NCBI GenBank assembly: GCA_964528845.1
Contig: CAZGVE010000008.1
Location: 36,266-100,265 of the forward strand
DNA from: FEN-1191 sp964528845
Lineage (GTDB): Bacteria; Pseudomonadota; Gammaproteobacteria; Steroidobacterales; Steroidobacteraceae
DNA: 64,000 nucleotides
Reading direction: 5' to 3'
Each line of letters opens with the position of its first letter. Within the stretch, counting starts at the first letter, position 1. A program made the translations under genes and the position numbers. Below, piece by piece: positions 1 to 8,614 of the stretch. Under the pieces are notes generated by a model. The model searched no databases and was not told the DNA's origin. It worked only from the letters and a program-made list of their open reading frames with translations.

Positions 1-1497
1 GTCGCTGATCATGACGCCCTCGACCGGCACCGCCACGGGCTTGAGCGTGTTGGCGCTCGGGGTCAGCAGCCACAGACTGTAGAGCGGGGGCGCGAGCGTG
101 AGGGTCGGTGTCGCTGCGTTCGCCAGCGCGAGGTTGCTGTCGGTGCAGGGGACAATCGTGCCGGCGACCGGGTCCTGCAGCCGACACTGGTTCCAGCTCA
201 CGAGGATGCGTCCGGTGCCATCCCAGAGCGGGAAGGCCGAGTTGTAGCGGCCACCGGGGGAGGGGACCGGCAGGCCGGCCAGGGTCTGCGTGAGCACGGT
301 GTTCTGCGTGGCGGGGCTCATTGCGCTGGTCGCAGTGGGCACGAAGGCCATGCCGGGCGTGTCCGGCACACTCTGGTTGTTCTCGACATAGCCGCTGATG
401 TCGATGATCTCCAGGTTGCCGCCGAAGTCCCCGCCCTTGAACGGCCGCACCAGGGCGAGGACGTGCTTGCCGTCCTGCATCGGTGTCGTGCGCAGGAATT
501 CCACGTTGCAGCCGAGCGTGCCGGTGCCGACCGGCGCCTGGCAGGTGGTCGGATCGGCGGGCAGCGTGCTCTGGGTGAGATGACTCTGTGCGCCGAACAG
601 CAGCTGCACGTCGCTGCCGTCCGGGTTGGCGCTGTACAGGTGCATCGCGCTCTTGCCGGTACGGTTCGCGGTGTTGTCCCAGCGCGTGAAGGCGATCCGT
701 CCGCTCGGCAGCAGTGCCGCGTCGATGTCGTGGCTCGGATTGAACGAGATCTGGTGGATTCCGTTGCCGTCCGGGTTCATCACGTGCAGCACGAAGTCCG
801 ACTCGTTCTCCGACTCGGTCTGGGCCTCGAAGGGCTGAACGTTCGCGCCAGTGCCGCTCTCGTCGGTGAGCGCCTGCTTGGACTGGGTCTGGCGCGTGGA
901 GGAGAACACGATGCGTCCGTCGGCGAGGAAATGCGGGCTGACGTCGTTGCCGTTCGGGAACGTGTCATCGACGGTGCCGGTGAGCTGCTTGAGCGTGCCG
1001 GTCGGGACGTTGTAGGACCAGATGTGCCAGGTAGGCGCCTTGCGCCCGTCCTTGAGGTTGGCCGCCGTCACGTCGCGCAGCGCGAAGACCAGCTGCGTGC
1101 CGTCTGGCGACGCGTCCAGATCCTTCGCGTCCCAGAACAGGGTTCCCGGCACTCCGCCCTTGGTCACGCTGGCTGTCAGGTTGGTCTCAGTGCCCTCGGG
1201 CGACGCGGTACTGCGCAGGTAGATGTCCGCGCTGCTCAGTTCGGTGGGGACCTTGGAGTTGACGCTCAAGACCGGGCGCACGCTCGAGACATCGTCGAGC
1301 GCTTGCAGAACTGCGAGGTCCGTCGCAACTACAGGCAGATTCTTCTTTACGTAAGCGATCGCGAAGTCGAGGCCCTGTCCATTCGCCGCAGCCTGTGCGG
1401 ACTGGTTGTCGGCGATATCGACGTTACCGCCGCTGCTGCATGCGGCAAGCAGTGCGACAGCCAGCGCTATACCGGTATTGCGTAGCGGTAATGTCAT
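1..1497 (-). CDS. Beta-propeller (PD40/TolB-like) lipoprotein, partial
   Basis: The frame stays open from the ATG at 1497 down to base 1 (499 codons), so the C-terminus lies outside the window. The N-terminus is a lipoprotein signal ending in LAAC, followed by SSGG, so the mature protein is probably lipid-anchored in the envelope. Repeats typical of TolB/PD40 propellers can be read: a WSYNVPTG stretch, then SPHFLADGRIVFSSTRQ, MNPDGNGIHQISFNPSHD and LLPSGRIAFTRWD. Related propellers occur in proteins resembling the hydrazine synthase alpha subunit. I see no CxxCH in the visible part. It is divergent from the cytochrome-like gene at 1708, and both probably serve the same envelope module. Propeller fold is fairly sure; role is unknown. 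Confidence 0.72.
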   Translation of the reverse strand, partial: MTLPLRNTGIALAVALLAACSSGGNVDIADNQSAQAAANGQGLDFAIAYVKKNLPVVATDLAVLQALDDVSSVRPVLSVNSKVPTELSSADIYLRSTASPEGTETNLTASVTKGGVPGTLFWDAKDLDASPDGTQLVFALRDVTAANLKDGRKAPTWHIWSYNVPTGTLKQLTGTVDDTFPNGNDVSPHFLADGRIVFSSTRQTQSKQALTDESGTGANVQPFEAQTESENESDFVLHVMNPDGNGIHQISFNPSHDIDAALLPSGRIAFTRWDNTANRTGKSAMHLYSANPDGSDVQLLFGAQSHLTQSTLPADPTTCQAPVGTGTLGCNVEFLRTTPMQDGKHVLALVRPFKGGDFGGNLEIIDISGYVENNQSVPDTPGMAFVPTATSAMSPATQNTVLTQTLAGLPVPSPGGRYNSAFPLWDGTGRILVSWNQCRLQDPVAGTIVPCTDSNLALANAATPTLTLAPPLYSLWLLTPSANTLKPVAVPVEGVMISD

Positions 1498-1707
1498 TCC
1501 TCTGGTGCTCCCGATCAGGCTTGCTCACGAGTTCAGTCTTTGGCGATGTTCCGCGACGTGATGCTAGTCGCAGATCCAGAACGAAAGCATAGCGTTGCTA
1601 CGTAATGCGACCAGCTGTCTGTGGTTTGAGACATTACGGCCGCGTTGTGCGCGTGCGTATAGTCCGCACCACTGCGCAGGGTCGGTACGCGCTAAGGGAG
1701 CGACGAG

Positions 1708-2889
1708 ATGAGAACAGCACACCGGAGCGGACAACTGGCGCGGCGCACTGCGTCCCTGGCGCTCACCGCACTGCTCGGTCTGCAGCCCCTCGTGCCCGCG
1801 ATCGCGGGTTCGAACGAGCAGGCGCTGCGCATGTACGAACGCCTGGCTGGCGTGCCACCGACCCCTGCGGTGCTCGCGCAGATGGCGACGCTGATCAGCC
1901 AGGGCAACGCCACCGGCGCCGCCCAGCTCGCGATGACCAACAGCGGTTTCTACAACGTCACGCTGCGCAACTTCATTGCCCCGGCGACCAATCGCGCACA
2001 GTCGGCGTTCGTGCCGCTGAACGACTACACCGCGACCGTGATTGGAATGATTCGCGATAACGTGCCGTTCAACCAGGTCCTGTCCGGCGACATCCTGTAC
2101 ACCGGCAACACACCGGGCGCACCGGCCTACGCGCCGAGCAACAACAATCATTACCAGTACCTCGACGACAACGGCGTGGACCTCTCGACTGCGCTGGTCC
2201 GCACCACGCAGTCCTCACTGACCGGCATTCCTGCTACCGCGACCGCCGGTGTGATCACGACCGAAGCGGCGGCTCAGGCTTTCTTCATCGCCGGTACGAA
2301 TCGCGCGATGTTTCGATTCACGATGATCAACTACCTGTGCAACGACCTGCCGCAGGTCATGGACACGACCCGGGCGCCTGACCGGATCCGGCAGGACGTG
2401 AGCCGCTCTCCAGGCGGCGACAGCCGCGTGTTCCTGAACAACTGCATTGGCTGTCACTCCGGCATGGATCCGATGGCACAGGCGTTCTCATACTACAACT
2501 ATGACCCGACACAGATGCAGCTGGTGTACACGCCCGGCGTGACGCAGCCGAAGTACCACATCAACACCGGCAACTTCCCGGCCGGGTTCGTGACCCAGGA
2601 TGACAGCTGGGACAACCGCTGGCGAACGGGCGCGAACGCCGCGCTGGGCTGGGACCAGACGCTGACCGGCAGCGGCCAGGGAGCGAAGTCCTTAGGGATG
2701 GAACTGGCATCGAGCCAGGCGTTCGCGACCTGCCAGGTCCAGAAAGTGTTCCAGGCGATCTGCCTGCGTCCTCCGAGCACGCAGGCCGACTATACCCAGG
2801 CGGCGCAGATCGCTGCCGACTTCAAATCCAGCGGCTACAGCATGAAGCAGGTGTTTGCTGAGACCGCGGTTTACTGCATGGGCAACTAG
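1708..2889 (+). CDS. Exported single CxxCH protein, DUF1588-like
   Basis: 393 aa with a long Arg-containing signal peptide ending near residue 33 (PAIAG). One heme-binding motif, C246-I-G-C249-H250, sits in NNCIGCHSGMDPMAQAF. That context resembles the C-terminal cytochrome-like domains (DUF1588/DUF1585 type) of planctomycete-style exported proteins, where CxxCH is followed by a D-P-[LM]-x-x-A stretch. The ATG is preceded by AAGGGAG at 1694-1700 with 7 nt spacing. The gene is followed 36 nt later by a lipoprotein with two CxxCH motifs and then a Tat-exported protein. Co-occurrence of such heme proteins with a DUF1501-like partner is a known pattern. Substrate and redox partner cannot be told from sequence. 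Confidence 0.65.
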   Translation: MRTAHRSGQLARRTASLALTALLGLQPLVPAIAGSNEQALRMYERLAGVPPTPAVLAQMATLISQGNATGAAQLAMTNSGFYNVTLRNFIAPATNRAQSAFVPLNDYTATVIGMIRDNVPFNQVLSGDILYTGNTPGAPAYAPSNNNHYQYLDDNGVDLSTALVRTTQSSLTGIPATATAGVITTEAAAQAFFIAGTNRAMFRFTMINYLCNDLPQVMDTTRAPDRIRQDVSRSPGGDSRVFLNNCIGCHSGMDPMAQAFSYYNYDPTQMQLVYTPGVTQPKYHINTGNFPAGFVTQDDSWDNRWRTGANAALGWDQTLTGSGQGAKSLGMELASSQAFATCQVQKVFQAICLRPPSTQADYTQAAQIAADFKSSGYSMKQVFAETAVYCMGN

Positions 2890-2925
2890 GCTGCGTTGCC
2901 TGGCCTCTCAAGGGAGACTCACATC

Positions 2926-5445
2926 GTGAACCGCATCCGCACCATTCTGCAATCCATCGCGCTCTGCTCCAGCCTGCTGGCCCTCGCGGCATGTTCGGGC
3001 GGCGCGGCGACCACGCAGAACCCCAACACCGCCAACGACGTGGCCGCGTCCTATACCGGTCCGGCGCCGTCATCGCCCGACGTGCAGGCCTTCAAGGTCA
3101 ATCTCTGGCAGAACATCAACGGTACGGACCGTTGCGGCGCCTGCCATCACGCGAACGGCCAGACGCCTGAGTTCGCGCGCTCGGACGATGTGAACCAGGC
3201 CTATACGGCCGCGCTCACGGTCGTGAACCTGACACAGCCCTCGCAATCCACGATGGTGCTGAAGGTCGCGGGTGGCCACAACTGCTGGCTCGCGAGCCCC
3301 TCGGACTGCGCGACCATCCTGACCACCTGGATCCAGAACTGGGCCGGTGGCGGCTCGGGCGGTGCCCCCGGTTCGACCAAGATTCAGCTGCAGGCGCCGG
3401 TGGACCAGGCGGTCGGCCCGACCAAGCAGTTCCCGAACGATGGCGGCGCCGACTTCCAGGCTACCGTCTATCCGCTGCTGCAGCAGTTCTGTTCGCGCTG
3501 CCATTCGCCGGCCGCGTCGCTGCCGCAGTCGCCGTACTTCGCGAGCCCGAACGTCGCGCAGGCCTATACGGCGGCGCAGCCGAAGATGAACCTCAACGTG
3601 CCTGATCTGTCGCGCTTCTACGTGCGTCTTGCGACCGAGTCGCACAACTGCTGGGCGACGACGCCGGGCGGCCCCGTGGATTGCGCCGGCAGCGCCGCGA
3701 AGATGCTGGCCGCCATCACCGCATTTGCGAACATGGTATCGGTGACGCCGGTCGATCCGACGCTGGTGGTTTCGCGTGCGCTGACGATGCTCAGCGGTAC
3801 CGTGGCCTCCGGCAACAACCGCTACGACGCCGCCGACATCGCGCGCTGGAGCTTCCAGGAGGGCAGCGGCTCGACGGCTTATGACACCAGTGGTGTGGAC
3901 CCGGCCATCAACCTGACGCTCTCCGGTGACTACGCCTGGGACAGCGCCTGGGGCGTGCGCTTCGGGCCCAACGGCATGGCAGGCAAGGCGCAGGGTACGG
4001 TGGCCTCGAGCGTGAAGCTCTTCAACCAGCTGACCCAGAGTGGCGCGTATTCGCTCGAGCTGTGGGCCGCCCCCGCCAACGTCGCGCAGAAGAATGCCTT
4101 CATGGCCGGCTATTCGGGCGGCGCAGGCGCCCATGACTTCGAACTGGCGCAGAGCCAGTTCCAGTACCAGGTGTTCGGACGCAACGTGAACACCAGCGCG
4201 ACGGGTGCCCCGGCGCTGCAGACCGCAGTCGCCAACCAGACGGCGCAGGCTGCGCTGCAGCACATCGTCGTGACCTACGACATGTCCCACGGCCGCAAGC
4301 TGTACGTGAACGGCACGGCGACGAACGATCTGGATCCGGCCGCTGCCGGCGCGCTCAGCAACTGGGACAACGGCATGGCGTTCCTGCTCGGCAGCGATAC
4401 TTCGACCACCAATACGGACATGCCATGGGCGGGCGAGATCCGCTTTGCGGCCGTGCACAACGCCGCGCTGACTGCCGCGCAGGTGCAGCAGAACTACGCG
4501 GCCGGCGTCGGCCAGCTGTTCTACCTGCTGTTCGACGTCAGTGCGCTGACCGGCATTGCGCAGACCTACATCGAGTTCGAGGTCAGCCAGTACGACAACT
4601 TCAGCTACCTGTTCAACAAGCCGACGTTCATCAGCCTCAATCCGAAGGCGCAGCCGGGCAATATCCCGATCGTCGGCTTGTATATCGGCATGAACGGCCA
4701 GGAGCTCCCGGTGGGTCAGGCCTACAGCACGCTCAATACGGCTGTCACCAATGCGAACTACTCGCCGACGGACGGCCAGCTGCTCTCGAGCGTCGGCACG
4801 GTAGTGCCGCTGCAGCTCGGGCCGGCGAACGACCTGTTCTTCCTCGACTTCGACCAGATCGGCAGCTTCTCGCACACGCGCACGATCGTGAACGGCACGG
4901 CTCCGGCACCGACCTATACGGCCGCGCCGGCCGATATCGGTCTGCACGTGTATGACGAGCTGAACGCATCGTACGCCGCGATCACCGGTGTATCCCCTGG
5001 TTTGAGCGCGGTCAATGCGACCTACCAGACCGTCGAGCAGCAGCTGCCGACGACGCCGGACATCCAGGGCTTCCTGGCCTCGCAGCAGATCGGCATTGCG
5101 CAGCTCTCGATTCAGTACTGCAGCTCGCTGGTCGACAATCCGGCGCTCGAGGCCGCGTTCTTCCCGGGCCTGAACCTGAACCAGACTCCGGCGCAGGCCT
5201 TCGGCACCAATGCCGGGATGGACCTGGCGATCACCCCGCTGATCAACAGCCCGGCAGTCGGCGCCAATGTCGCGACGCAGCCTACCGATGCGCAAATCCG
5301 CACCGAGCTCTACGGACTGATCACGACGCTGGTCAACTGCAACGCGAGCGACCCGACCTGCGTGCAGACGCCCACGCGCACCGCCACCATCGTCAAGGCG
5401 GCGTGCGCCGCGGTGCTCGGCAGCGCGACCACGCTGATCAAGTAA
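2926..5445 (+). CDS. Two-CxxCH lipoprotein with LamG-like domain
   Basis: 839 aa from the GTG at 2926, chosen because AGGGAG (2911-2916) lies 9 nt upstream and a lipoprotein signal (LALAAC, lipid Cys23) begins there; an upstream TTG at 2896 has no such support. Two similar c-type cytochrome modules follow: C70-G-A-C73-H74 and C189-S-R-C192-H193. Each is followed by an AQAYTAA-type segment and a conserved HNCW about 50-55 residues later, which suggests an internal duplication. A concanavalin/LamG-like segment follows (about 300-530: ARWSFQEGSGSTAYDTSG, then YSLELWAAP), suggesting binding to carbohydrate or another surface ligand. The C-terminal 300 residues are not recognised. Likely an outer-membrane-anchored electron carrier or binding protein. 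Confidence 0.68.
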   Translation: MNRIRTILQSIALCSSLLALAACSGGAATTQNPNTANDVAASYTGPAPSSPDVQAFKVNLWQNINGTDRCGACHHANGQTPEFARSDDVNQAYTAALTVVNLTQPSQSTMVLKVAGGHNCWLASPSDCATILTTWIQNWAGGGSGGAPGSTKIQLQAPVDQAVGPTKQFPNDGGADFQATVYPLLQQFCSRCHSPAASLPQSPYFASPNVAQAYTAAQPKMNLNVPDLSRFYVRLATESHNCWATTPGGPVDCAGSAAKMLAAITAFANMVSVTPVDPTLVVSRALTMLSGTVASGNNRYDAADIARWSFQEGSGSTAYDTSGVDPAINLTLSGDYAWDSAWGVRFGPNGMAGKAQGTVASSVKLFNQLTQSGAYSLELWAAPANVAQKNAFMAGYSGGAGAHDFELAQSQFQYQVFGRNVNTSATGAPALQTAVANQTAQAALQHIVVTYDMSHGRKLYVNGTATNDLDPAAAGALSNWDNGMAFLLGSDTSTTNTDMPWAGEIRFAAVHNAALTAAQVQQNYAAGVGQLFYLLFDVSALTGIAQTYIEFEVSQYDNFSYLFNKPTFISLNPKAQPGNIPIVGLYIGMNGQELPVGQAYSTLNTAVTNANYSPTDGQLLSSVGTVVPLQLGPANDLFFLDFDQIGSFSHTRTIVNGTAPAPTYTAAPADIGLHVYDELNASYAAITGVSPGLSAVNATYQTVEQQLPTTPDIQGFLASQQIGIAQLSIQYCSSLVDNPALEAAFFPGLNLNQTPAQAFGTNAGMDLAITPLINSPAVGANVATQPTDAQIRTELYGLITTLVNCNASDPTCVQTPTRTATIVKAACAAVLGSATTLIK

Positions 5446-5468
5446 GCATTCATCACGAGGCGCCAGCC

Positions 5469-7067
5469 ATGAAGTTCAAACGCAAGCGGCCCCTGGGGCT
5501 CAACGAACCGCTCCGCCACCCCGACCACCGGCGGCCGGTCACTCGGCGCGAGTTCCTCGCGCAGGGCTTCAGGGGCGCGACGGCCACCGTCGCGGGACTG
5601 TCGGTCTACAGCCTGTTCGCCGATCCGCGCGCCGCGCGCGCTGCGCTGGCCCCTGACATTCAGGCCCTCGCCACTGGTGCACCGTGCTTCCTGCAGGGCA
5701 AGGCCGGCATGATCCCGTTCATCTGCTTCGACCTCGCCGGCGGCGGCAACATCGCCGGCTCGAACGTACTGGTCGGCGGCCCCGGCGGGCAGCTCGATTT
5801 CCTGTCCACCGCGGGCTACAGCCGCCTCGGGCTGCCGGGCAACATGCTGCCCAACAATTCGGTCGGCGCCGGCAACTTCGTCGACCAGTCACTCGGGGTC
5901 GCGTTTCACAGCGACAGTGCGTATCTGCGCGGCATCAAGCAACGCGTGGCGGCATCCACGGCGGCCAACGTGAACGGAGCGGTCTTTCCGGAGCTGAGCC
6001 AGAACGATACCGGCAACAACCAGATGAATCCGATGTACGGCATCTATTCGTCCGGGTTCGGCGTGCTCACGCCCAGTCGTGGCAATTCCGGCTCGCTGCT
6101 GCCGCTGATCGGCACCCAGAGCACGACTTCGGGCGGCAATTCGATGGCGCCGTCCTACATGATCGATCCGACCGTTCCGCCGACCAAGGTCGCGAAGGCC
6201 TCGGACGTGACCGGGCTGGTGAGCACCGGTCAGCTGGTGGGCCTGCTCAGCCAGAATGATGCGGTGTCGGTGCTCGAGTCCGTCGAGCGCATCAGCCGCA
6301 AGAAGCTCGATGCCGTCAACACGCTATTGGGGCCGTCGCAGGACGCGGTCGCGAAGGATCTGGTGCAGTGCGGATACGTGAGCGCCGCGAACCAGGTGGA
6401 CCAGTTCGGCAACGCGAGCGCGACGCTCAATCCGGACCTCGATCCGCAGATCGTCGGCAGCGCGGGTATTTTCAGTACTGCCGAGTACCAGTCCGACTCG
6501 AATTTCCGCGCCACCGCCGCCGTCATGAAAATGGTGGTCAACGGCTATGCCGCTGCCGGCACCGTCGAGATGGGTGGTTTCGATTACCACACCGGCGACC
6601 GCTCAACCGGTGAGATGCGCGACCTGGAGGCCGGCCAGTGCATCGGCGCCTGCCTCGAGTATGCCGCGCGCATGGGTCAGCCGCTGATGATCTACGTGTT
6701 CACGGACGGCTCGGTGGTCAGCAGCGGCATGGTCGACAACTCGGTCGGTGGCCGTGGCAAGGGCGTGTGGACTTCCGACAATGAGTCCACCGCAGCGACC
6801 TTCTTCCTGGTCTACAACCCGACCGGCCGCCCGGTCGCGGTCACGAACCAGATCGGTGCCTACACCAGCAACGGTAACGTCGATTCGACTTCGAGCCCCG
6901 GCGCGAATGCCGTGAACCTGCTGACCGAGATGGTGGTGCTCAACTACATGGCATTGCACGGCTCGGCCGGCGCGTTTCAGGCCCTGCAGTGGGCCGGCGG
7001 CGTCGGCACCGGCCTTGGCAGCTCGAGCGGCTACGACAAGCTGATCGCGTTGAATCCGATCCGCTAG
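5469..7067 (+). CDS. Tat-exported DUF1501-like protein
   Basis: 532 aa from the ATG at 5469, 23 nt after the preceding lipoprotein gene; the open frame extends further upstream but only over the end of that gene. Residues 25-55 hold a twin-arginine signal (TRREFLAQG, then a hydrophobic segment and a DPRAARA cleavage region), so the folded protein should cross the inner membrane through Tat. The mature part is Gly/Asn/Ser-rich with a FDLAGGGNIAGSN start and a later GGFDYHTGDRSTG segment. This resembles the DUF1501 family within the alkaline phosphatase-like superfamily, which is often next to exported cytochrome-like genes. Family membership is inferred from these motifs and from context; no catalytic residue can be assigned. 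Confidence 0.6.
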   Translation: MKFKRKRPLGLNEPLRHPDHRRPVTRREFLAQGFRGATATVAGLSVYSLFADPRAARAALAPDIQALATGAPCFLQGKAGMIPFICFDLAGGGNIAGSNVLVGGPGGQLDFLSTAGYSRLGLPGNMLPNNSVGAGNFVDQSLGVAFHSDSAYLRGIKQRVAASTAANVNGAVFPELSQNDTGNNQMNPMYGIYSSGFGVLTPSRGNSGSLLPLIGTQSTTSGGNSMAPSYMIDPTVPPTKVAKASDVTGLVSTGQLVGLLSQNDAVSVLESVERISRKKLDAVNTLLGPSQDAVAKDLVQCGYVSAANQVDQFGNASATLNPDLDPQIVGSAGIFSTAEYQSDSNFRATAAVMKMVVNGYAAAGTVEMGGFDYHTGDRSTGEMRDLEAGQCIGACLEYAARMGQPLMIYVFTDGSVVSSGMVDNSVGGRGKGVWTSDNESTAATFFLVYNPTGRPVAVTNQIGAYTSNGNVDSTSSPGANAVNLLTEMVVLNYMALHGSAGAFQALQWAGGVGTGLGSSSGYDKLIALNPIR

Positions 7068-7110
7068 CCCGGCCGCGATTCTCCACGAGGCCACTTCCCA
7101 GCTTGCGCTT

Positions 7111-7142
7111 CGGCAGCTGTCGGCTCATGCCGACAGCTGCCG
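7111..7142. terminator. Perfect 13-bp hairpin after the cytochrome/Tat gene set
   Basis: Arms 7111-7123 (CGGCAGCTGTCGG) and 7130-7142 are exact reverse complements around a 6-nt loop (CTCATG); one further T-A pair extends the stem. It lies 43 nt after the stop codon at 7067. No T-run follows, so it is either a stem-only terminator/mRNA stabiliser or an unrelated palindrome. Confidence 0.5.
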
Positions 7143-7222
7143 AGATGCGTTCCGATCGGCCATAGTGGCTGCACGTTCCCACGCCGCTGCTGTCGACAGG
7201 ATCTCAAGCGACACGGGGCGGA

Positions 7223-7239
7223 TTGACGGATAATGTCAA
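7223..7239. promoter_or_regulatory. TTGAC-N7-GTCAA inverted repeat
   Basis: A 5-bp inverted repeat (TTGAC at 7223-7227, GTCAA at 7235-7239) encloses a GATAAT that could be a -10 box. It lies 84 nt upstream of the thioredoxin-like gene that heads the TPR/ExbBD operon. A repressor or activator site overlapping a promoter is possible. The arms are short, so chance is not excluded. Confidence 0.22.
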
Positions 7240-7322
7240 ATCGTCGCGCAGCCCGACGCCACCCTCCGGCTGGCCGGAAGACTCCGCGACCCATTGTTTC
7301 AAACCCTTAAGAGCAGCAGCGA

Positions 7323-7850
7323 GTGCGGTGGATACGACGGGCAATGTGGGTACTGTGGCTGGTCGCCGACGCTGGCATCCTGCCCGGCGCCGCCGCACGT
7401 GCCGCGACGCCGCAGCCGGTGGACGCTCCGGCACCCGATTTCACGCTGCCGGCCTTCATCGGCGCCAACGTACGGCTGTCTGAATACCGCGGCCAGCCCG
7501 TCATCCTGTCGTTCTGGAGCAGCCGCTGCGGCACCTGCGCGCCGGCCCTCACGGCACTGGACCGGCTGTTCGGAACCTACCGCTCTTCCGGCCTCGTGGT
7601 GCTCGGTATCAGCGTCGATGACGATTCCCAGCGCGCGCGTGACTACGCGCGTGCGCACGTCACGGCATTTCCGCTGCTGCTCGATCAAGCTAAGAGTGTG
7701 AGCCGAAGCTATGGCATCGACCGCCTGCCAACTACCGTGCTGATCGACCGCGCGGGCGTGGTGCGCTACCTGCACCGGGAGTTCCGTACCAACGATCCGT
7801 CCTACGTCGCGCAGATCCGCGCCTTGCTCGATGACGACGGGCACCCCTGA
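7323..7850 (+). CDS. TlpA/ResA-like exported thioredoxin
   Basis: 175 aa from a GTG at 7323 (an ATG at 7344 would still leave a signal sequence). An N-terminal hydrophobic segment ending in AAARA is followed by a thioredoxin-like domain: PDFTLPAF entry motif, active site C69-G-T-C72 within FWSSRCGTCAPAL, and the cis-proline loop RLPTTVLID. This is the layout of periplasmic TlpA/ResA/AhpC-TSA oxidoreductases that reduce or isomerise disulfides, often for cytochrome c maturation. Its neighbours fit two ideas: service to the upstream CxxCH proteins, or being first gene of the downstream TPR/ExbBD operon, which starts 28 nt later. Fold is confident, partner is not. Confidence 0.82.
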   Translation: MRWIRRAMWVLWLVADAGILPGAAARAATPQPVDAPAPDFTLPAFIGANVRLSEYRGQPVILSFWSSRCGTCAPALTALDRLFGTYRSSGLVVLGISVDDDSQRARDYARAHVTAFPLLLDQAKSVSRSYGIDRLPTTVLIDRAGVVRYLHREFRTNDPSYVAQIRALLDDDGHP

Positions 7851-7878
7851 AATCCTCCAGATCAAGAACTTTAGCCTC

Positions 7879-8607
7879 ATGAAAACAATGGCTTGGTATC
7901 GATTTCGTGCGCCAGTCCTGGCGCTGACACTGACACTGCTCGGCGTCCCGGCTCTGCACGCGGCGGACGCCCCCGCGGGCCCCGCGACGGCGGCCGGCGC
8001 GCCCACGCCAGCGGCCACGGCGCCATCCGACGGGCCCGGTCCTGCAGCGGGACCGGGCATGCCCGCCGCCCCAGCGGCTGGTGCGGGTGCGGCGGGCGCC
8101 GCCGATGCGGGCGCGGCAGCAGGGGCCAGCGCTCCGGCCGCTGCCGGCGAGCCGGCCGGCACGCGCTCGCTCGACGAGCAGGTGCAGGACCTGAAGAAGG
8201 ACGTCGTCGACCTGAACAAGGACCTGTTCGTGCTCGAGGAGGAACTGCTGTTTCCGGCCAATACGCAGGTTGCCGTGTTCGTCTCCGTCGACGTGGGCGA
8301 CTTCTTCGCGCTCGATTCGATCACGCTCAAGGTGGACAACCGCGAGGTCAAGGATTACCTGTACACGCCACGCGAAGTCGCGGCATTGCTCAAGGGTGGC
8401 GTGCAGCAGCTGTACGTCGGCAACCTGAAGGCCGGGCAGCACGAACTGGTCGCATTCTTCAACGGCAAGGGTCCGAATGAACGCAATTACCGGCGCGCGG
8501 CGACGTTGAAGTTCGAGAAAGGCGTCGGTGCCAAGTATCTCGAACTGAAGATCACCGACCGCGCCCGTGCGCAGCAGCCGGAATTCGAAATCAAGGACTG
8601 GGAATAG
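7879..8607 (+). CDS. Exported coiled-coil protein of the TPR/ExbBD operon
   Basis: 242 aa from the ATG at 7879; an in-frame start at 7831 would overlap the previous gene and push the signal peptide inward. The signal peptide ends near ALHAADA. Residues about 30-95 are an Ala/Pro/Gly linker. A heptad-like coiled coil follows (DEQVQDLKKDVVDLNKDLF, then VLEEELLFP) and then a beta-rich domain with SITLKVDNREV and AGQHELVAFFNGKG, resembling an immunoglobulin-like or PEGA-like fold. I do not recognise a named family with certainty. Position ahead of two TPR proteins and ExbB/ExbD/TonB suggests a periplasmic component of that machine. Confidence 0.7.
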   Translation: MKTMAWYRFRAPVLALTLTLLGVPALHAADAPAGPATAAGAPTPAATAPSDGPGPAAGPGMPAAPAAGAGAAGAADAGAAAGASAPAAAGEPAGTRSLDEQVQDLKKDVVDLNKDLFVLEEELLFPANTQVAVFVSVDVGDFFALDSITLKVDNREVKDYLYTPREVAALLKGGVQQLYVGNLKAGQHELVAFFNGKGPNERNYRRAATLKFEKGVGAKYLELKITDRARAQQPEFEIKDWE

Positions 8608-8614
8608 TCGACGC

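Noticed and set aside
3070..5295. Long antisense open frame (741 codons, minus strand) opposite the LamG lipoprotein gene
   Set aside because: Arg-rich shadow translation of GC-rich coding DNA with no domain or ribosome site; the plus-strand gene has signal, heme and LamG motifs.
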